Source of the DNA: Odiellus spinosus
Taxonomy: Eukaryota > Arthropoda > Arachnida > Opiliones > Phalangiidae
Assembly (NCBI GenBank): GCA_963920705.1
Contig: OY987227.1
Coordinates: forward strand, 15,045,602 to 15,109,601
Length of the DNA stretch: 64,000 bases
Direction of reading: 5' to 3'
The notes beneath the pieces were generated by a model. That model saw only the letters and a list, made by a program, of their open reading frames with translations. It did not search any database and was not told where the DNA came from. Positions 39,714 through 51,641 of the stretch are shown one piece after another. Both the position numbers and the translations under genes were made by a program. Every line of letters begins with the position of its first letter. Positions within the stretch are counted from its first letter, which is position 1.

Positions 39714-40617
39714 AAGATCTAAGCCTATTTTCCGGGTAAGCTTTAAATTAATTTCTAGTTTAATATTTGTTTCTTAACTTTTTCACTGGTGGATTAATCA
39801 TATTTAAACGATACGAATTACGTATTCGATAAAAATCACTTGTTATTAGGTTGCATTCTCTCTTTAAGGGATTTGGCACATGACCATAATAATATAATGG
39901 ACTGCTTCTCGTAAAGGTACACATCTAGTATATTCCAAACCATATACTAATATATTTTTTAATATTTTAAAAATTTTATGATTTTGTTCAAAATAAATAA
40001 CACTATGCACCTGCTCTTAAGCTTATAGATAATTTTTTGTTTGTTTCAAAGCAACGTTGTATATACAAGAATTTAGCTAAAAAGTTTCGAGGACGATACG
40101 AAGGTTGGAGAAACTTTGTTGGGTAAAACATAATTTGTTTGAACCTTGGCGCGTAAATAAAACTTGTTTAGTAATATATATGTACATGATATGGATTCGA
40201 CTAATCAATGACGGAAATCATAATGTAGATTTTTATAGACTTCTGGTGACATTTACTGTCAGGAAATACGCACGAGTGCGAGCTAAAGTAACCTTCATAC
40301 TTGATTATAACTATCTATATGATTAAATTATACATTTCAGCCTCCCTTTACGCATAAATATCCACATATTTTGGAAATTAATAGTCTGATGGTGGTAATT
40401 GTGTTATTTTAGGGTATAATCATAATGAATAATACTGTCAAAGGTAACTTAAGGGTGGCCCAGTGATATATAAATGGGGTGGATCTATATTAAAAATTCA
40501 TCTAGACGTGTGACGACAGTTATGCAAGAGTCATTTTTCTTCTATAATAATGCCAGATTGGAGTAAGGAATAATTTAACCATGATTTAACGTCATATTGT
40601 CAACAAGCTACGTATTA

Positions 40618-41033
40618 CCAGAGGTATATAATAACCACCTTCGGGGGGAAGTATGAAAGCCCCCTATACTACCAATGCTAAAAATCACGAACAACAAGAG
40701 CCCGCTGCTGACTATCTAGGCCACTAGCTCGCGCTGGACTTCTCAATGTCGCTACTCTAGTAAATGGTTTTTGTATAAACAAGACGGCTCGATTTGTGTT
40801 TAGAACTTCCTGTCTCAGGAGCTGTCTGTTAAAATGGAGTCGAAGGTTGACTTCAGCTCGCAAGTTCCGGAAGTGTGCGTAGGGAATATTTAGTGAGGTT
40901 CAAAATGGTGTAACTATTTTTTGGGAGTAAAGCGGTGTGTCGATCCGCCGCGATTTACGCCGGGCACTTGTTGTTCGTCGATTTTGCCTACCTTTCATAC
41001 TTCCCCCCGAAGTGGGTTATTATATACCTCTGG
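40618..41033. mobile_element. MITE / foldback element, 416 bp, long imperfect TIRs
   Basis: The left end CCAGAGGTATATAATAACCA and the inverted right end match over about 50 bp (including CTTCGGGGGGAAGTATGAAAG), then imperfectly to about 90 bp (a CGAACAACAAG block on both sides). Flanks are TATTA at 40,613-40,617 and 41,034-41,038, a possible 5-bp target duplication. The interior is GC-richer than the intron and has no credible ORF. Confidence 0.82.
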
Positions 41034-42307
41034 TATTACTGATTGTACAGATAAAGGAATCCTATATTTAAAGGGTTATCTTAGTATAATATTGTTGAGG
41101 CTCGATTAATATTCGGTTATTTACAATCGAATATTCGAGTAATATCGAATTTGCCATTTCATAACAAACGAATAGCCAATTTAAAAACGATTTCAAATTA
41201 TTAAACAGAATAAAATAGTCACGTGGCAGATTTACAGCGTTATGTTTGTTATCCTATAGGCAATTTTAGTTGGTAACACATACAAAGATCTAATTGGTTT
41301 TTCAAACGCTTTATTAGAAGTTTAAACGAATCATTCGTAAATTCGAATAATCGATTTCAAAAACCGAATATTCGAATGCATTTTCTTTTTTGATAAACGA
41401 ATAACGCGATTCAGTTTTCGAAATGGGATTTACTATTTGATTCGTTTGAAATTCACGTTCACAACCATAAAAATTATTCACAATATTTTAAGAAGATACT
41501 CTTCTCCAAAATTGAGTCATTAATTATTTAATTGCTAATATTTCCATTTATAAAATTGGGCATAAATTATTAGTATATAATTTGGGGCCTAAAAAATGAT
41601 GAATTTATTAATATCTAATCATACTTTCGTTAAAATTAGTACTAAATAATTAATTATAAGTATGGTATCCCTAAAATTGTGTGTAATTTATTCATATATA
41701 TTTATTATATTTTGGGTTTAATTGAAACTAATTTACTTATATTAAAATGGTTCGGTTTCGTAGAAATACTAAAATTAGGCCAACTTTATTAATGCTCATA
41801 AATAAATTAGGTTTCATTATGTCATTTTTATTTTTATCGTTTTAGGAAAATTGGCCTAATTTAGAGATGGGTCTCTTTGATATATCTCCTCCGAGTTGTG
41901 AGTTATCTCTAGGTATTCAAGTTGTTTTAATGAATTTATGCCTAATTTATTCATAGTCATGTTTATCCTTTAGAATAATATTTCAAATATTTCTTGGATT
42001 TGCCTAAATATTCACCCGATAGTTTATTTAAGCTATTTAATTATATCTACGTCTAGCACATAAAATAGGCTTACCTTTAATCATTTTGCCTTTAAAATAC
42101 CGTATATAGTCTAAACTGTCTGATCGTAAAAGCAAGCAACCAAATTTAAGGTTAGAATAACTTAATCCCATTCCTAAATTATGCATAATTAGGCTTAAAG
42201 AGTCTATCAAAACTTTTAAAGTCTGAAATAAGACGTATGTTAGTTCTGCAAGAATCTCAAAAAGATATACGAGCATAACTCGGTTTAGAAATCAATTTTT
42301 AACTTAA

Positions 42308-42492
42308 CTCTGAAAGCAGGCTTATCAAGGATCCACTGAAATCTCGTCGTTAAACGAGAGAAGCAAGAGCTTCCGACAGTAAACCGTTTAAAACTAGTAT
42401 TAAGAGGTACTTTATGTGGCTCGTTGGCCGGAGGCTGTTTAACGGCGAGATATGAAACTCTTAAAGGATCCTTGCTAAGCCTACTTTCAGAG
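42308..42492. mobile_element. MITE with TAA target duplication (PIF/Harbinger-like)
   Basis: The ends CTCTGAAAGCAGGCTTATCA and (inverted) CTCTGAAAGTAGGCTTAGCA match over ~28 bp including AAGGATCC, then more loosely to a GCCGTTAAAC / GTCGTTAAAC block. Both sides are flanked by TAA (42,305-42,307 and 42,493-42,495), as expected for the 3-bp TWA target of PIF/Harbinger elements. A solo terminus occurs at 1104-1120. Confidence 0.72.
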
Positions 42493-43034
42493 TAAGCAAA
42501 ATTGTTTTCTAGTTTAATATTTGTATCTAAATTATTGTACTAGCAAATAAGGCATGTTTTAACGATCAGGAATTCATAGAAAATCTCGTTATCGAACTGC
42601 AAAAGTTTCTCTCCTTAATTTTAACAAATTGTATAAAATATAAGTATATGCAAAACGATTAAAAATCAGCTTAAAATTGATGATTTAAAACTCAAAATAT
42701 ATACTTTTTTTCCCGCGCCCGTCAAGGAAGTCAACTAGACTAATATTTCGATGTTTGTTTATCTAACTACTAAACTTCAAGAAGCGCGCAAAGAGGGAGG
42801 CGATTTGCTTTTGCCATTCTAAAAATAAACTGCGCTTTCAAGCTAACACGTTTCTTATAAGGCTACAAAAGCTGCGCTAAAAGTCGACACATAAGATTCA
42901 TGAATAAAGAAGAAAGCTAGAAGATGGATCAATAAGGAACTGCTTATAAAGATCGCCCTCGAGTCTCAGCGAATGATTGGATACTCGTGAAATTTCCTAA
43001 TATATACGTTCTGGTTGAAACCACGTAAGAAACT

Positions 43035-43310
43035 CCACATTAAATGCGAAATTACCAACAAAACCACCAAATACAATAAATTAATTTCAAAAACAGACTA
43101 AATCAGCTAAGTTACACCTTTTCAATAAATGCCTAGGGGACCTCTTGGGTTTTCATGGACTATTTACTCGTAAGTAACCCCACATTAAATACGAAATTAC
43201 CAACAAAACCACGAAATGCCATAAATTGATTTCAAAAACGGGCTAAATCAGCTAAGTTACACTTTTCCAATAAATGCCTATAACTGGCCTCTTGAGTTTT
43301 CAGGGACTGT
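43035..43310. repeat. Two tandem copies of a ~145-bp unit
   Basis: Copy 1 starts at about 43,035 and copy 2 at about 43,180, both opening CCACATTAAAT(G/A)CGAAATTACC and sharing AAATCAGCTAAGTTACAC and CAATAAATGCCTA boxes. Estimated identity by eye is around 85-90%. Confidence 0.85.
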
Positions 43311-44337
43311 TCACAGGGCGACCACAGAAAATTTGTAAATCCTTTTAAGGAAATATAAGAATTATTTTAGAATAGAAATCCCAGACTGATACAGTCCCGA
43401 CTCCCAACTAGCCAATCTGGACATTTTTTAAGTTTGTAGAATATTTGTACGTCAATTTTTCTGGTAAAAAGGCAGAACTCTATCACTTTTCGAATATCTT
43501 ATATGGATCCCCCTTTTAGAGTGAAAATCCCGGTTTTGCTTCTAAATCATATTTTAGGGATTTGAAATTCTAGCGAATATGGATACGGTCTTAAAAAAAT
43601 ACTTATATAAGCATTGGTTCATCAATTCCACCTAGAATTCTCAGCACGAACAAACCGCGCTACAATCTATCTCTACGATTTGTTTATTTAGAGATGAATG
43701 GACTCGCCAGCTTAACGCGAGCTGTCAATTCAAGGTGGAATAGACAATATTTGTATATATCACATGTAGCCCTGAGAGTGCAGAAAAGGTATTTATCACC
43801 ATAGAAGTTTTTACGTCACTAAAATACGAAGGCAAAGCGAAAAAAAAAAACTATTTTATCATATTTTTCCCGGAATTTTTTGACATGAAAACTATAGAGC
43901 TAAAATTTTATAAAAAATAAAAACTGTTTTAGCTTTGGATAGAAATGTTTGAGATCTAGGCACTATAAGGCCAAATAAAACCCTCAAGCAAGCGAGCATT
44001 TTTTTGAATGCGATTGAAATATGTCTTATTTTCCTCTTTTTCTACTCCTGAATTTGTATTTTGACGTTAAAATAAAGAATTTTCTTACTTTTTAAATCAG
44101 AATAAAAAAAATTCATTTTTTTTTCTAAAAAACAAGACTTGACGCGTTGGTAACGAACTATTACATGTTGAACAGGGATTTGGGGGGTTTTTCGAGGATG
44201 TTGTGGTAATATTTGAGGCCATGTTCAATTTTCCTTTACAATAATTAATCTCAGATATGATTTAATTATATTTGTAAATTTTGAAGATGGTGATTAAGTT
44301 CAACGGTATTTACTACTCAAATTACATGGCTCCCATT

Positions 44338-44351
44338 CCCCCCCCCCCCCC
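44338..44351. repeat. Poly-C tract (14 C)
   Basis: Homopolymer run near the 5' end of the giant CPEB intron. Confidence 0.9.
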
Positions 44352-45583
44352 AATAAAAATGCAAATTTGTGAACTATTCAAACGAAAATAGATGAAATTG
44401 TTCTTAAAAAAAGGAACCAATAAAGGAAATATAAAGATATCAACCCCAATTAAACTTGCGATTTTTGTGAATTCAAAAATAGATCAATTTAGTGCCTAAG
44501 TTGTAGTTTTTGGGTAGTTTGACGACCCAATTAATGCAAAAGTAAAGCCGAAAAAAACCCAACGACACAAGACCAAAAGTTAATTATGTTGACCGAAATA
44601 GTTTTTGAAAATCGAACGGTACCGCCAGTAAAACCCTTTTCCCGCCTGTAAGGGTGCATTGCGGGGTAGAGAACGACGTAGGACCCTTACTACGCCAAGC
44701 TACGAATACAGCGTTATCAGAGGCATCCCAAGCTAAATCATCGGTTGAAACTGGGAAGGCTCTAGCCTTGGTCGGGCTTCAAACTTCATAACAAATGGAG
44801 TTATCTCCGTGAATAATAAAGATTTGGCGAATTTATTTTGGAGAAAAATTCACAAGGGTGAGAGAGTAAACTTCCCTAAAGAGCAAAGATAAAACCCGAG
44901 AGGCAGTTTCTGGATGCGGGAACACCAGAGAAAAGATAGAGTATCGAGATCCTCGCGTCCTTTCCACCCACAATATACAATACACTTAAAAGTAAGCAAC
45001 CTCTCGGCTAAGGGTTAAATCTATTCGACTTCTAGGCTCAAATTTTACGGCATACTTGGCGTGAAATTGACTATAAACTTTTTAAAAGCTCTTTTAGATT
45101 TTTGCGGCTCGAAGGCTCGACTCACTCGAGACTAGGAGGATAGTCGAAGAGTCATCGCGGTTTGGCGGAAAAAAGGGAAAGAGAATATGGGGCTTTCGTT
45201 GGGAGAAAATGAGTTCTTTTTACCACGGCATACACTAGCGCGGAGGATTTTTTTAAACCCCCAGCCTCTAGTTTGGTAATGTTATAGAGGAGTCAGCCAC
45301 ACCCGAGCTCGGAAACAGGGAGTGAGTTATTTTTAGAGAGAAAGCGGCGTGGTGAGCCAGAGAATCAGCTGCTACGCCAGAGAAGGGGATTTATAACGTA
45401 CCTTTCCGTAGCCTCATTTAGGCGCGTGGCGGGGTGAAAGGTGAAAAAAGGAGTTACAGGGTCGCGAAGGTCACCCATTCCCCGCGTTTTGTACTATATT
45501 TGGTAATCTACGCTCGATACAATCTTCAAGAAGGCATTTTTCGGGGGTTAGGGTTAGTAAAGAGATAAATAGTCGGTTCTTAC

Positions 45584-46717
45584 CTGATAAGGTAAAATCA
45601 CGTTGCTATCCCTTTGGTCGTCCATGCCGGAGAGGTCGAAGGTTGGGTTGAGTCCGACGGGGAAGGGTTTTCCGACGGGTAAGGAGGCGCTTCGACGGAA
45701 CTTGGACGGCGAGATGACCATAGCGTGCTGTCCCAAGGCGGGAGGTCCCGTCGCTCCCGGGGTGGTGGCGCCGGTTTTTTTCAAGGGCGAGATGGGGTTC
45801 AAGGCGTTTGGCACGGAACGCTTCTGGTTCGAGAGGTTAACCGCCGTGTTCCAAGGGTTGAGAGCGTTGGCTTGCGGAGGTGGAGGTCCTTGAGGGGGAG
45901 GCGGGCCCCCGGCAGACCACGAGGTTTGTTGAGGAGTGTTCCAGTTGGAGTAAGTTTTGAAAAGACTAGATTGCTGCATTTGCGACTGATGCCTGGACTG
46001 GGCGGCGAAGTTGTGGGCGCCCGTGATGGCCCGCCGCTGCGAGACCGAGTTGGGATGCGAAACACCCATTTGGGGTCCCAAGCTAGCGCTGAAAACGGGA
46101 CTGACGTTGGGCGGGCTGGCGGGAAAGTTCTGAAACGTCAGGGTCCCATTAACAGTGGCCGGGATTCCTTGCACGAAGGTGTCGTCAGCGGCCACCGTCG
46201 ACCAGAAGCTAGGAGACGAGGTGGGTGGGGGCGCCACCCCCGCCACGGACGACGACGGAGATTCGCCGAAGCCCAGCTGAAGCGGAGAAGGGGCCGACGA
46301 GGCGTTCGAAGACGAGTCCATGGCCGATTTCTTTTCGCTCTCTCTTTGAGAGCCGTTACAGATCGAGCCCGTCACGGAAGAGCTCCCGTTAGCGTCTTCC
46401 GGGTTTCCTTCGCCCCCGTTGCCCGCGCCGTTGTTGGAGTCGTGGGGGGCGTTTGTTGGAGAGCCGGCGTTCTGTCGCTGTCCGCCCTGGGGTCCCGAAG
46501 AGTTACCTCCAACCTGATTTTGGGACTTGCCCGAACCTGATTTGCTGTCGAGCTGCGTTTGAAGCTCATCTTGCATGGTCCGCGACCCCGAGACCGTCAC
46601 AGCTGATGAACCCGACTCCGGAGGGAAGAATAAGGAGGAGCCGCTCGGATTTTGTTGAAACTCGACCGGAGAAAGCGCTCTGACATTCGCCGCGACTCCG
46701 AAGTTGTATTCCCCCAT
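45584..46717 (-). CDS. CPEB2-4: CPEB2/3/4-type protein, coding exon 1 (378 codons)
   Basis: Cytoplasmic polyadenylation element-binding protein of the CPEB2/3/4 subfamily, a translational regulator that binds U-rich 3'UTR elements. This exon encodes the long disordered N-terminus. It opens MGEYNFGV (human CPEB4: MGDYGFGV) and continues through Ser/Gly/Asn/Pro-rich low complexity with the family landmarks DDTFVQGIPA (about residues 178-187), TFQNFP (194-199), a poly-Pro patch (271-281) and NPISPLKK (307-314). It ends SNVILPYQ at the donor CAG|GTAAGAACC (45,583). The start is the ATG at 46,717; a TTG just upstream is not a start. The exon closes in phase 0 and joins exon 2 at 1,650. The region is CpG- and GC-rich, unlike the intron. 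RRM exons are outside the window. The opposite strand shows a long antisense ORF that is only a shadow. Confidence 0.93.
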
Positions 46718-48362
46718 CAAGGCGGGCGACTGGCAGCGAATTTCTAGCTTTTCCTCTTCCTCGAACGATTCCGCGCCGCCTTTCCCAAATTATTACCTTC
46801 TCTCTACGTCGCGGCTCTGCCGAGAAAAGCGAGACTCGGAAAATGCGGCTTACTCTCCAGGCGGGGGAAGGCCGCGTCTCCTAGCCGGATGCCGAGTCAG
46901 GTCCGCGTTTGATACGCAGTGCAGCACCGACCTACTCGGTCGGAGGCAAAATTTTTCTTCACCGAAGAGCGCGGCGACATCTACAATCCCGGAGCGTACG
47001 AAACGCCGCTTCGATTACCGATGACTAGATTTTCCAACCCTTCTCTTCAACTCCGCCGAAAATTTCGCCGCGCAGAATATAAATTATCTAATAAATAATC
47101 GCGACTAGACCTATTTTTCTTCCCTATTCGAACGCGCGTTACAGTCAAACTGCCAAATCAACCTCATACTCGAATATATCTACTACAAATATATCTATTA
47201 GGCCTACACGCTTTGCTAGGCCTAAGTCGGAAGAGTCCCCGTCAAAAACTCGATCACTCCGAGAGATTCACTCGGCCAATTTACTAAGCCTTTGTCTACT
47301 TCCGATACACGGTTCGCGATATATTTACCACAGCTATTCCCGTTGTTTTTTCGACATAGAAATCTGAAAAACCAAATAACATCGGCGTTAGAAACGATAA
47401 AGAATCGTTAATAACTTTAATAAACTATTATTTAACTTACCAGCTGTATAAAATACGCAGCTTCTCTCCCCTACGCTCTCCCAACTTCACGTCGAATTTT
47501 GGCCTATTTTTTCTGATGACGCCGCTAACCGGCTTCTTTACGGCTTATTCAAGTTTTATTTTCGCGAAATATGTACGCGGATGTATTTCAAAGAAGGAAA
47601 ATTAATTTTCACAATCCAAGTGTACTAAAACATTCGAAAAGAGCAAATATAAATGTAAAAAATCTTATAATTTTTTCCGTTAGTGACTCTAAATGTTTTC
47701 ATGTATATATTTTTGGGATTAATCCTTTAGTTAAATAGCGCAATTTTCTGAACCAAAGATATATAGATCTAATGAGAATGCAAGTTTGAGGCGTAGAACA
47801 TTTGGCCTAATTTAGTGACGTCAAATTAAACACATGTATAGTACGAATCAGTTTATATTTGCGGCTCGTACAAACCTCTTAATATGTTATTGTTATCTAC
47901 TTGCTACGCATTCGTTTTATAAAAGATAAAGACCGCCTAGGTTTGTACGTACTGAAATTAAAACCTGGTTTTACGACCAGAATATTCTTACGTACATGTA
48001 TGTTTTCATGATGTTTTGCAATATTGGAAAAATTACTAAATTCTAGGACAGGTAAATTTTATTTTCGGATTTTCAATTTTTCAATGAAAATAACCAAATC
48101 ATAAGAAACTTTATAATTACAAAATTTTGAAAGAAAAATATATTTCAAATCTATAAATTAAAACACAAACTTAGTCAAGAAGCACAATTCAATAACGTGC
48201 CTTGGCTCAGAAGCCTCAGTCAGAAGGCATTTGTTCTTTTAATTCTGACCAATTTTGTAATATTATCTGAGTAATGAGATAAATATTTCATCACCAATTT
48301 TTTACTTTCAGAATGACTAAACGATAAATAATTTCATAACTTAATTATAATAATAGCAATCA
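46718..48362. promoter_or_regulatory. Divergent 5' region shared by CPEB (-) and MARCHF5 (+)
   Basis: The two genes are head to head with 1,645 bp between start codons. The CPEB side (to about 47,060) is CpG-rich. A strong minus-strand donor CTG|GTAAGT at 47,441/47,440 suggests a 5' noncoding CPEB exon ending there, with its start somewhere near 47.5 kb. On the plus strand a pyrimidine-rich acceptor (TTTTTACTTTCAG) ends at 48,311, which suggests a 5'UTR intron in MARCHF5. The exon after it has a four-codon upstream ORF (ATG ACT AAA CGA TAA) before the main ATG. The core promoters are therefore probably within about 47.5-48.2 kb. I see no TATA box that I would trust. Confidence 0.5.
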
Positions 48363-49756
48363 ATGATGGAGGAAGCATCTTCCTCCAATGAAACCGCTGA
48401 TGTTCCAATTCAAGCCAATAAAGAGGAATCACCCATAGCAATTCAAAACGAAGAAAAGTATGTTCCATCATGGGCCAAGAGATTTATCATTTCTTGGCCC
48501 ATGGTTCCATTAACCACAATTCTAATAAACTTGGGAAATAAACTAATCTTCAATTATGAAATAGACGTTATTGCTGGGTTTGTTTCGCAACTGAGGATGA
48601 TGACAGGAACGCGTCTTGGGTTCAACCGTGTCGTTGCCGTGGCACTACCAAATGGGTTCATCAATCTTGTCTCCAAAGATGGATAGATGAAAAACAAAGG
48701 GGTAATGTCATGGCTGAAGTTTCTTGTCCGCAGTGTAATACAAAATATATCATTGTCTTCCCTCAATTTGGTAAGTAACTTATCCGCCTCAATTTCTCAA
48801 AAATATATACCAGTCAAGCGAATAACTCTTAACAGGTCCTGTGGCTTACGTTATGGATATGGCTGACAGAATGCTTTATAAAGTATGTCCATTCGTAGCG
48901 GCGGGAGTCGTAGTTGGATCTATTTATTGGACGGCAGTAACATACGGGGCTGTAACAGTCATGCAGGTGATTAAAGTAGACACGCAGCCTGGCTCAATTC
49001 ATGCCAAACATTTGAGTTTGATTTTCAAGTATTGAAAAATTCTCAAGGCTCTTTGGTTTGTTCCCCCTTTGAACAAAATAATGAACTCCACTGCTAAATA
49101 GCCTTTAAGATCAATAATAATATTATGACCTGTTACAATATTAACAAAAATCTTGTTTTCTTAGGTTTTGGGTCACAAAGAAGGTCTGGGTGTGATGGAG
49201 CAAGCTGATCCTTTGTTTCTTTTAGTGGGTTTACCCACTATACCCGTTATGCTTATCCTGGGTCGTATGGTTCGCTGGGAAGACTATATTCTAAAATTAT
49301 GGCGCCGACATTCGGCCAAAATTCCTGGTTTGAAATACTTGATGCATTCTTTCGATAAAGGCTTACAAGAAGTTAACGATCAACCCAGTTTATCGGATCC
49401 CGTCTCAGCCACCAGAGTACTCTGCGGAGCTTTAATGTTGCCAACAGTCGCTGCTGTTTGCGGTAAACTAATGTTCAATAATGTTACCTCGAGCTTACAA
49501 AGAACGTTATTGGTAAGTTAATTCCGCTGATCCAAAAAGAAAAAAATCTAATCTGGAAAATATTTAAAAAAAAAATATAAATTTAAAGGGTGGAATTACG
49601 TTTATCGGAGTCAAAGGAGTGATTAAGATTTATCTGAAACAACAACAATACCAACGTCAGTATCAGCGTCAAATATTGGATTATACGGAGCAATCTGAAA
49701 ATTTACCCAGCGGTTCCACCAGTCAAGCGTCGCAAACTGGAAATTCGGACATTTGA
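48363..49756 (+). CDS. MARCHF5: MARCHF5, mitochondrial RING-CH E3 ubiquitin ligase (complete)
   Basis: Outer-mitochondrial-membrane E3 ligase acting in fission/fusion and mitochondrial quality control. Five exons: 48,363-48,457; 48,565-48,770; 48,836-48,966; 49,165-49,512; 49,589-49,756. All junctions are GT-AG and in phase, giving 315 aa (human 278). The RING-CH (C4HC3) ligands are C35, C38, C54, C56, H64, C67, C86, C89, with the signature CRCRGTTKWVHQSCLQRW. Family blocks follow: FVAAGVVVGSIYWTAVTYGA, GHKEGLGVMEQADPLF, VGLPTIPVMLILG and SATRVLCGALMLPT, covering the usual four membrane segments. The N-terminus is about 20 residues longer than human and acidic; the C-terminal Gln/Ser tail is also longer. 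The ORF starting at 48,363 reads through intron 1 and hides the RING exon, which lies in another frame. An ATTAAA poly(A) variant is at 49,798. Divergent from CPEB, convergent with IDE. Confidence 0.97.
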
Positions 49757-50860
49757 TTCACCTAAATAATATAAAAAACTCTTTGCTTTATAATATGATT
49801 AAAAACACTTTGGAGGGGGGGTTAAATTGTAGATAGCATCACGTTCGATAAAACAAAATTTCTCTTTTCTAGTGAATATTTTGGTTTCAAATTGAGCATG
49901 TTTAAAAATATTGCGAAAAACAAACTCCTGTAAAATTAAAATCATTTTATTTAAAATACTAAAAAGAAGAGTAAAGTGCCATTCAATTATCAATTTAATA
50001 ATAGAAAGGCTTACTACGGGTGCGTTTAGCTACGCCTCCCATAGATTTAAGGGAGTTTAAGGGCCCAAATTTGTTGCCTTCGTGCGCATTTAGCAGACGA
50101 TTTGATTAAAGTATATATAAACCCAAAAGAAACATCTGTTAGCTGTCGACATTTCCTAACCAAACTCGTGCCAATTTTGCACAACTAATTTTTGTTAGTT
50201 GTAGAGGCGGGAATGACAATACCATTAACCTTGGGTGGAGCTTTAACCTCCCTTTAAAGGCGTTAAACGGGATAAACATTTGATCTTAAATCAGCAGTAT
50301 TACTAAACCAATATTTTCGCCTCAACATAGAGTTCTAAATTGGTAATTTGCCGTAGTAATTTATGCTGGAATAACCAGACTAACCATTTTCTCTAGCAAA
50401 TTACAAAGGTAATTTTTGAACTCTACTGTTCCCTAGATAACCCATCCAAACATCGAGATGCCCAGTAACATTTTACATGAAAGTTATCGGGAATCGAGCT
50501 CAAGGCCTCTAGACTCTAGTTCATTTTCAAAAAAGGATATCACATTGGGGTGTACTCTTAAAATTTTGAGTCAATTGATAATTACAACTAATAATTTTTT
50601 ATAGAAATAAGCAATTTAATATAGTATATTAGGATAATGCTGTTGATTTATGATAAAATGTTTGCTATCCAGCCCTACACTGTTACACCTTCAAGAGCTA
50701 GCTTACGCAACCACTTGTAAACTTCGGGGCCACGTTAGTAGGATATAAAAGAATGTTGAAAGATAATCCCACTAAACATAAAATTTAAATAGTTTATCTC
50801 AAAAAATATATACACCTGTAAAGTAAAACTTGTCAATCACTTTTAGTTTTCTTCAATTGG

Positions 50861-50862
<2 letters not shown>

Positions 50863-50891
<29 letters not shown>
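50863..50891. repeat. Poly-T tract (29 T)
   Basis: Uninterrupted homopolymer between MARCHF5 and IDE. It could be the tail of a minus-strand retroposed copy, but no body was recognised. Confidence 0.95.
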
Positions 50892-51607
50892 GAGAAATTA
50901 AAAGGGTTTAAAGATTTTAAGTACTCATTTATAAACGACAATTCAAAGAACCAAGATTATCAGGCCCATGGCTCAATAGAGGGTTTTTTTAAGTTTAAAA
51001 ACTAACTTGAATGGTACATTTTCAGCTATAATTAAATTTCTTCGACATATTTGTCGCGAAAATTTAAATATTAAATAAAATATTAAAATGCCACGTGTAT
51101 AATAAGAATTCAGTTTACATTATTTTTTTAATAAAATGTAATTTGAATTTCAGAAATAAAAATTGTTTCTAGAATATGCGAGATTGCTTCATTCGCGTTA
51201 GTCTTTAATTTAACGACACATTAAATTAAAATCTTTAGTGTTTGAAATGTTTTAAAATCTAATTAAATTAAAATTTGATTAATATGTTAAACATTATTGC
51301 ACCTGGGGGTGCGTTAGGGTGACGGTACGCACCTTGCTCCAAGATTAATTATTAATTTAATAAATTTATGTTAATCAGATTCAGTATCGTTTCAAGTTTT
51401 CATTTTAGAAAAATAAATTTAAATACATTTTTATTTTTTCCTAAATTAACTTAACGGCTTTCAAATACTATCAGAATTTACGTAAAATTGGTAATATCTT
51501 AAGTATATAATTATTAGGCCCTTTAAGTTTGAAGCATCGAATATTCAGTCACAAGTCAATTAAATATTTACTTTGGTGAGTCGTCTATCTTTCCACACTA
51601 GTCTTAA

Positions 51608-51610
<3 letters not shown>

Positions 51611-51641
<31 letters not shown>
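51611..51641. repeat. Poly-T tract (31 T)
   Basis: Second long homopolymer in the same intergenic region, also without a recognisable retroposed body. Confidence 0.95.

Larger units (their letters stand above)
1651..45583 (-). other. Giant CPEB intron 1 (43.9 kb)
   Basis: Bounded by the GTAAG donor at 45,583 and the CTTTATAG acceptor at 1,651. No ORF in it resembles a known conserved gene; most short ORFs look like chance. What I can support is repeat content: two large minisatellites (18.47-19.38 and 26.40-27.05 kb), at least five inverted-repeat elements (6.0, 29.5, 31.1, 40.6, 42.3 kb), two compact hairpins (17.4, 39.6 kb), two diverged tandem duplications (11.2 and 43.0 kb), a decayed retroelement fragment (19.85 kb) and homopolymer or trinucleotide tracts. 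Stretches between these listed items (for example 1.7-6.0, 6.3-11.1, 11.6-17.3, 19.4-26.4, 27.1-29.5, 32-36 kb) show nothing I can name. The other genes in the window have introns of about 60-400 nt, so this one is exceptional. Confidence 0.85.

Noticed and set aside
45725..46540. 271-codon plus-strand ORF
   Set aside because: It is antisense to the GC-rich CPEB exon 1. Arg/Gly-rich composition is the expected shadow of Ser/Pro/Gly codons, and it has no recognisable domain.
48458..48686. Continuation of the MARCHF5 first ORF (PSWAKRFIISWPMV...) as protein
   Set aside because: It reads through intron 1 (GTATGT donor at 48,458) and then runs out of frame over the RING exon. The spliced reading restores all eight RING-CH ligands.
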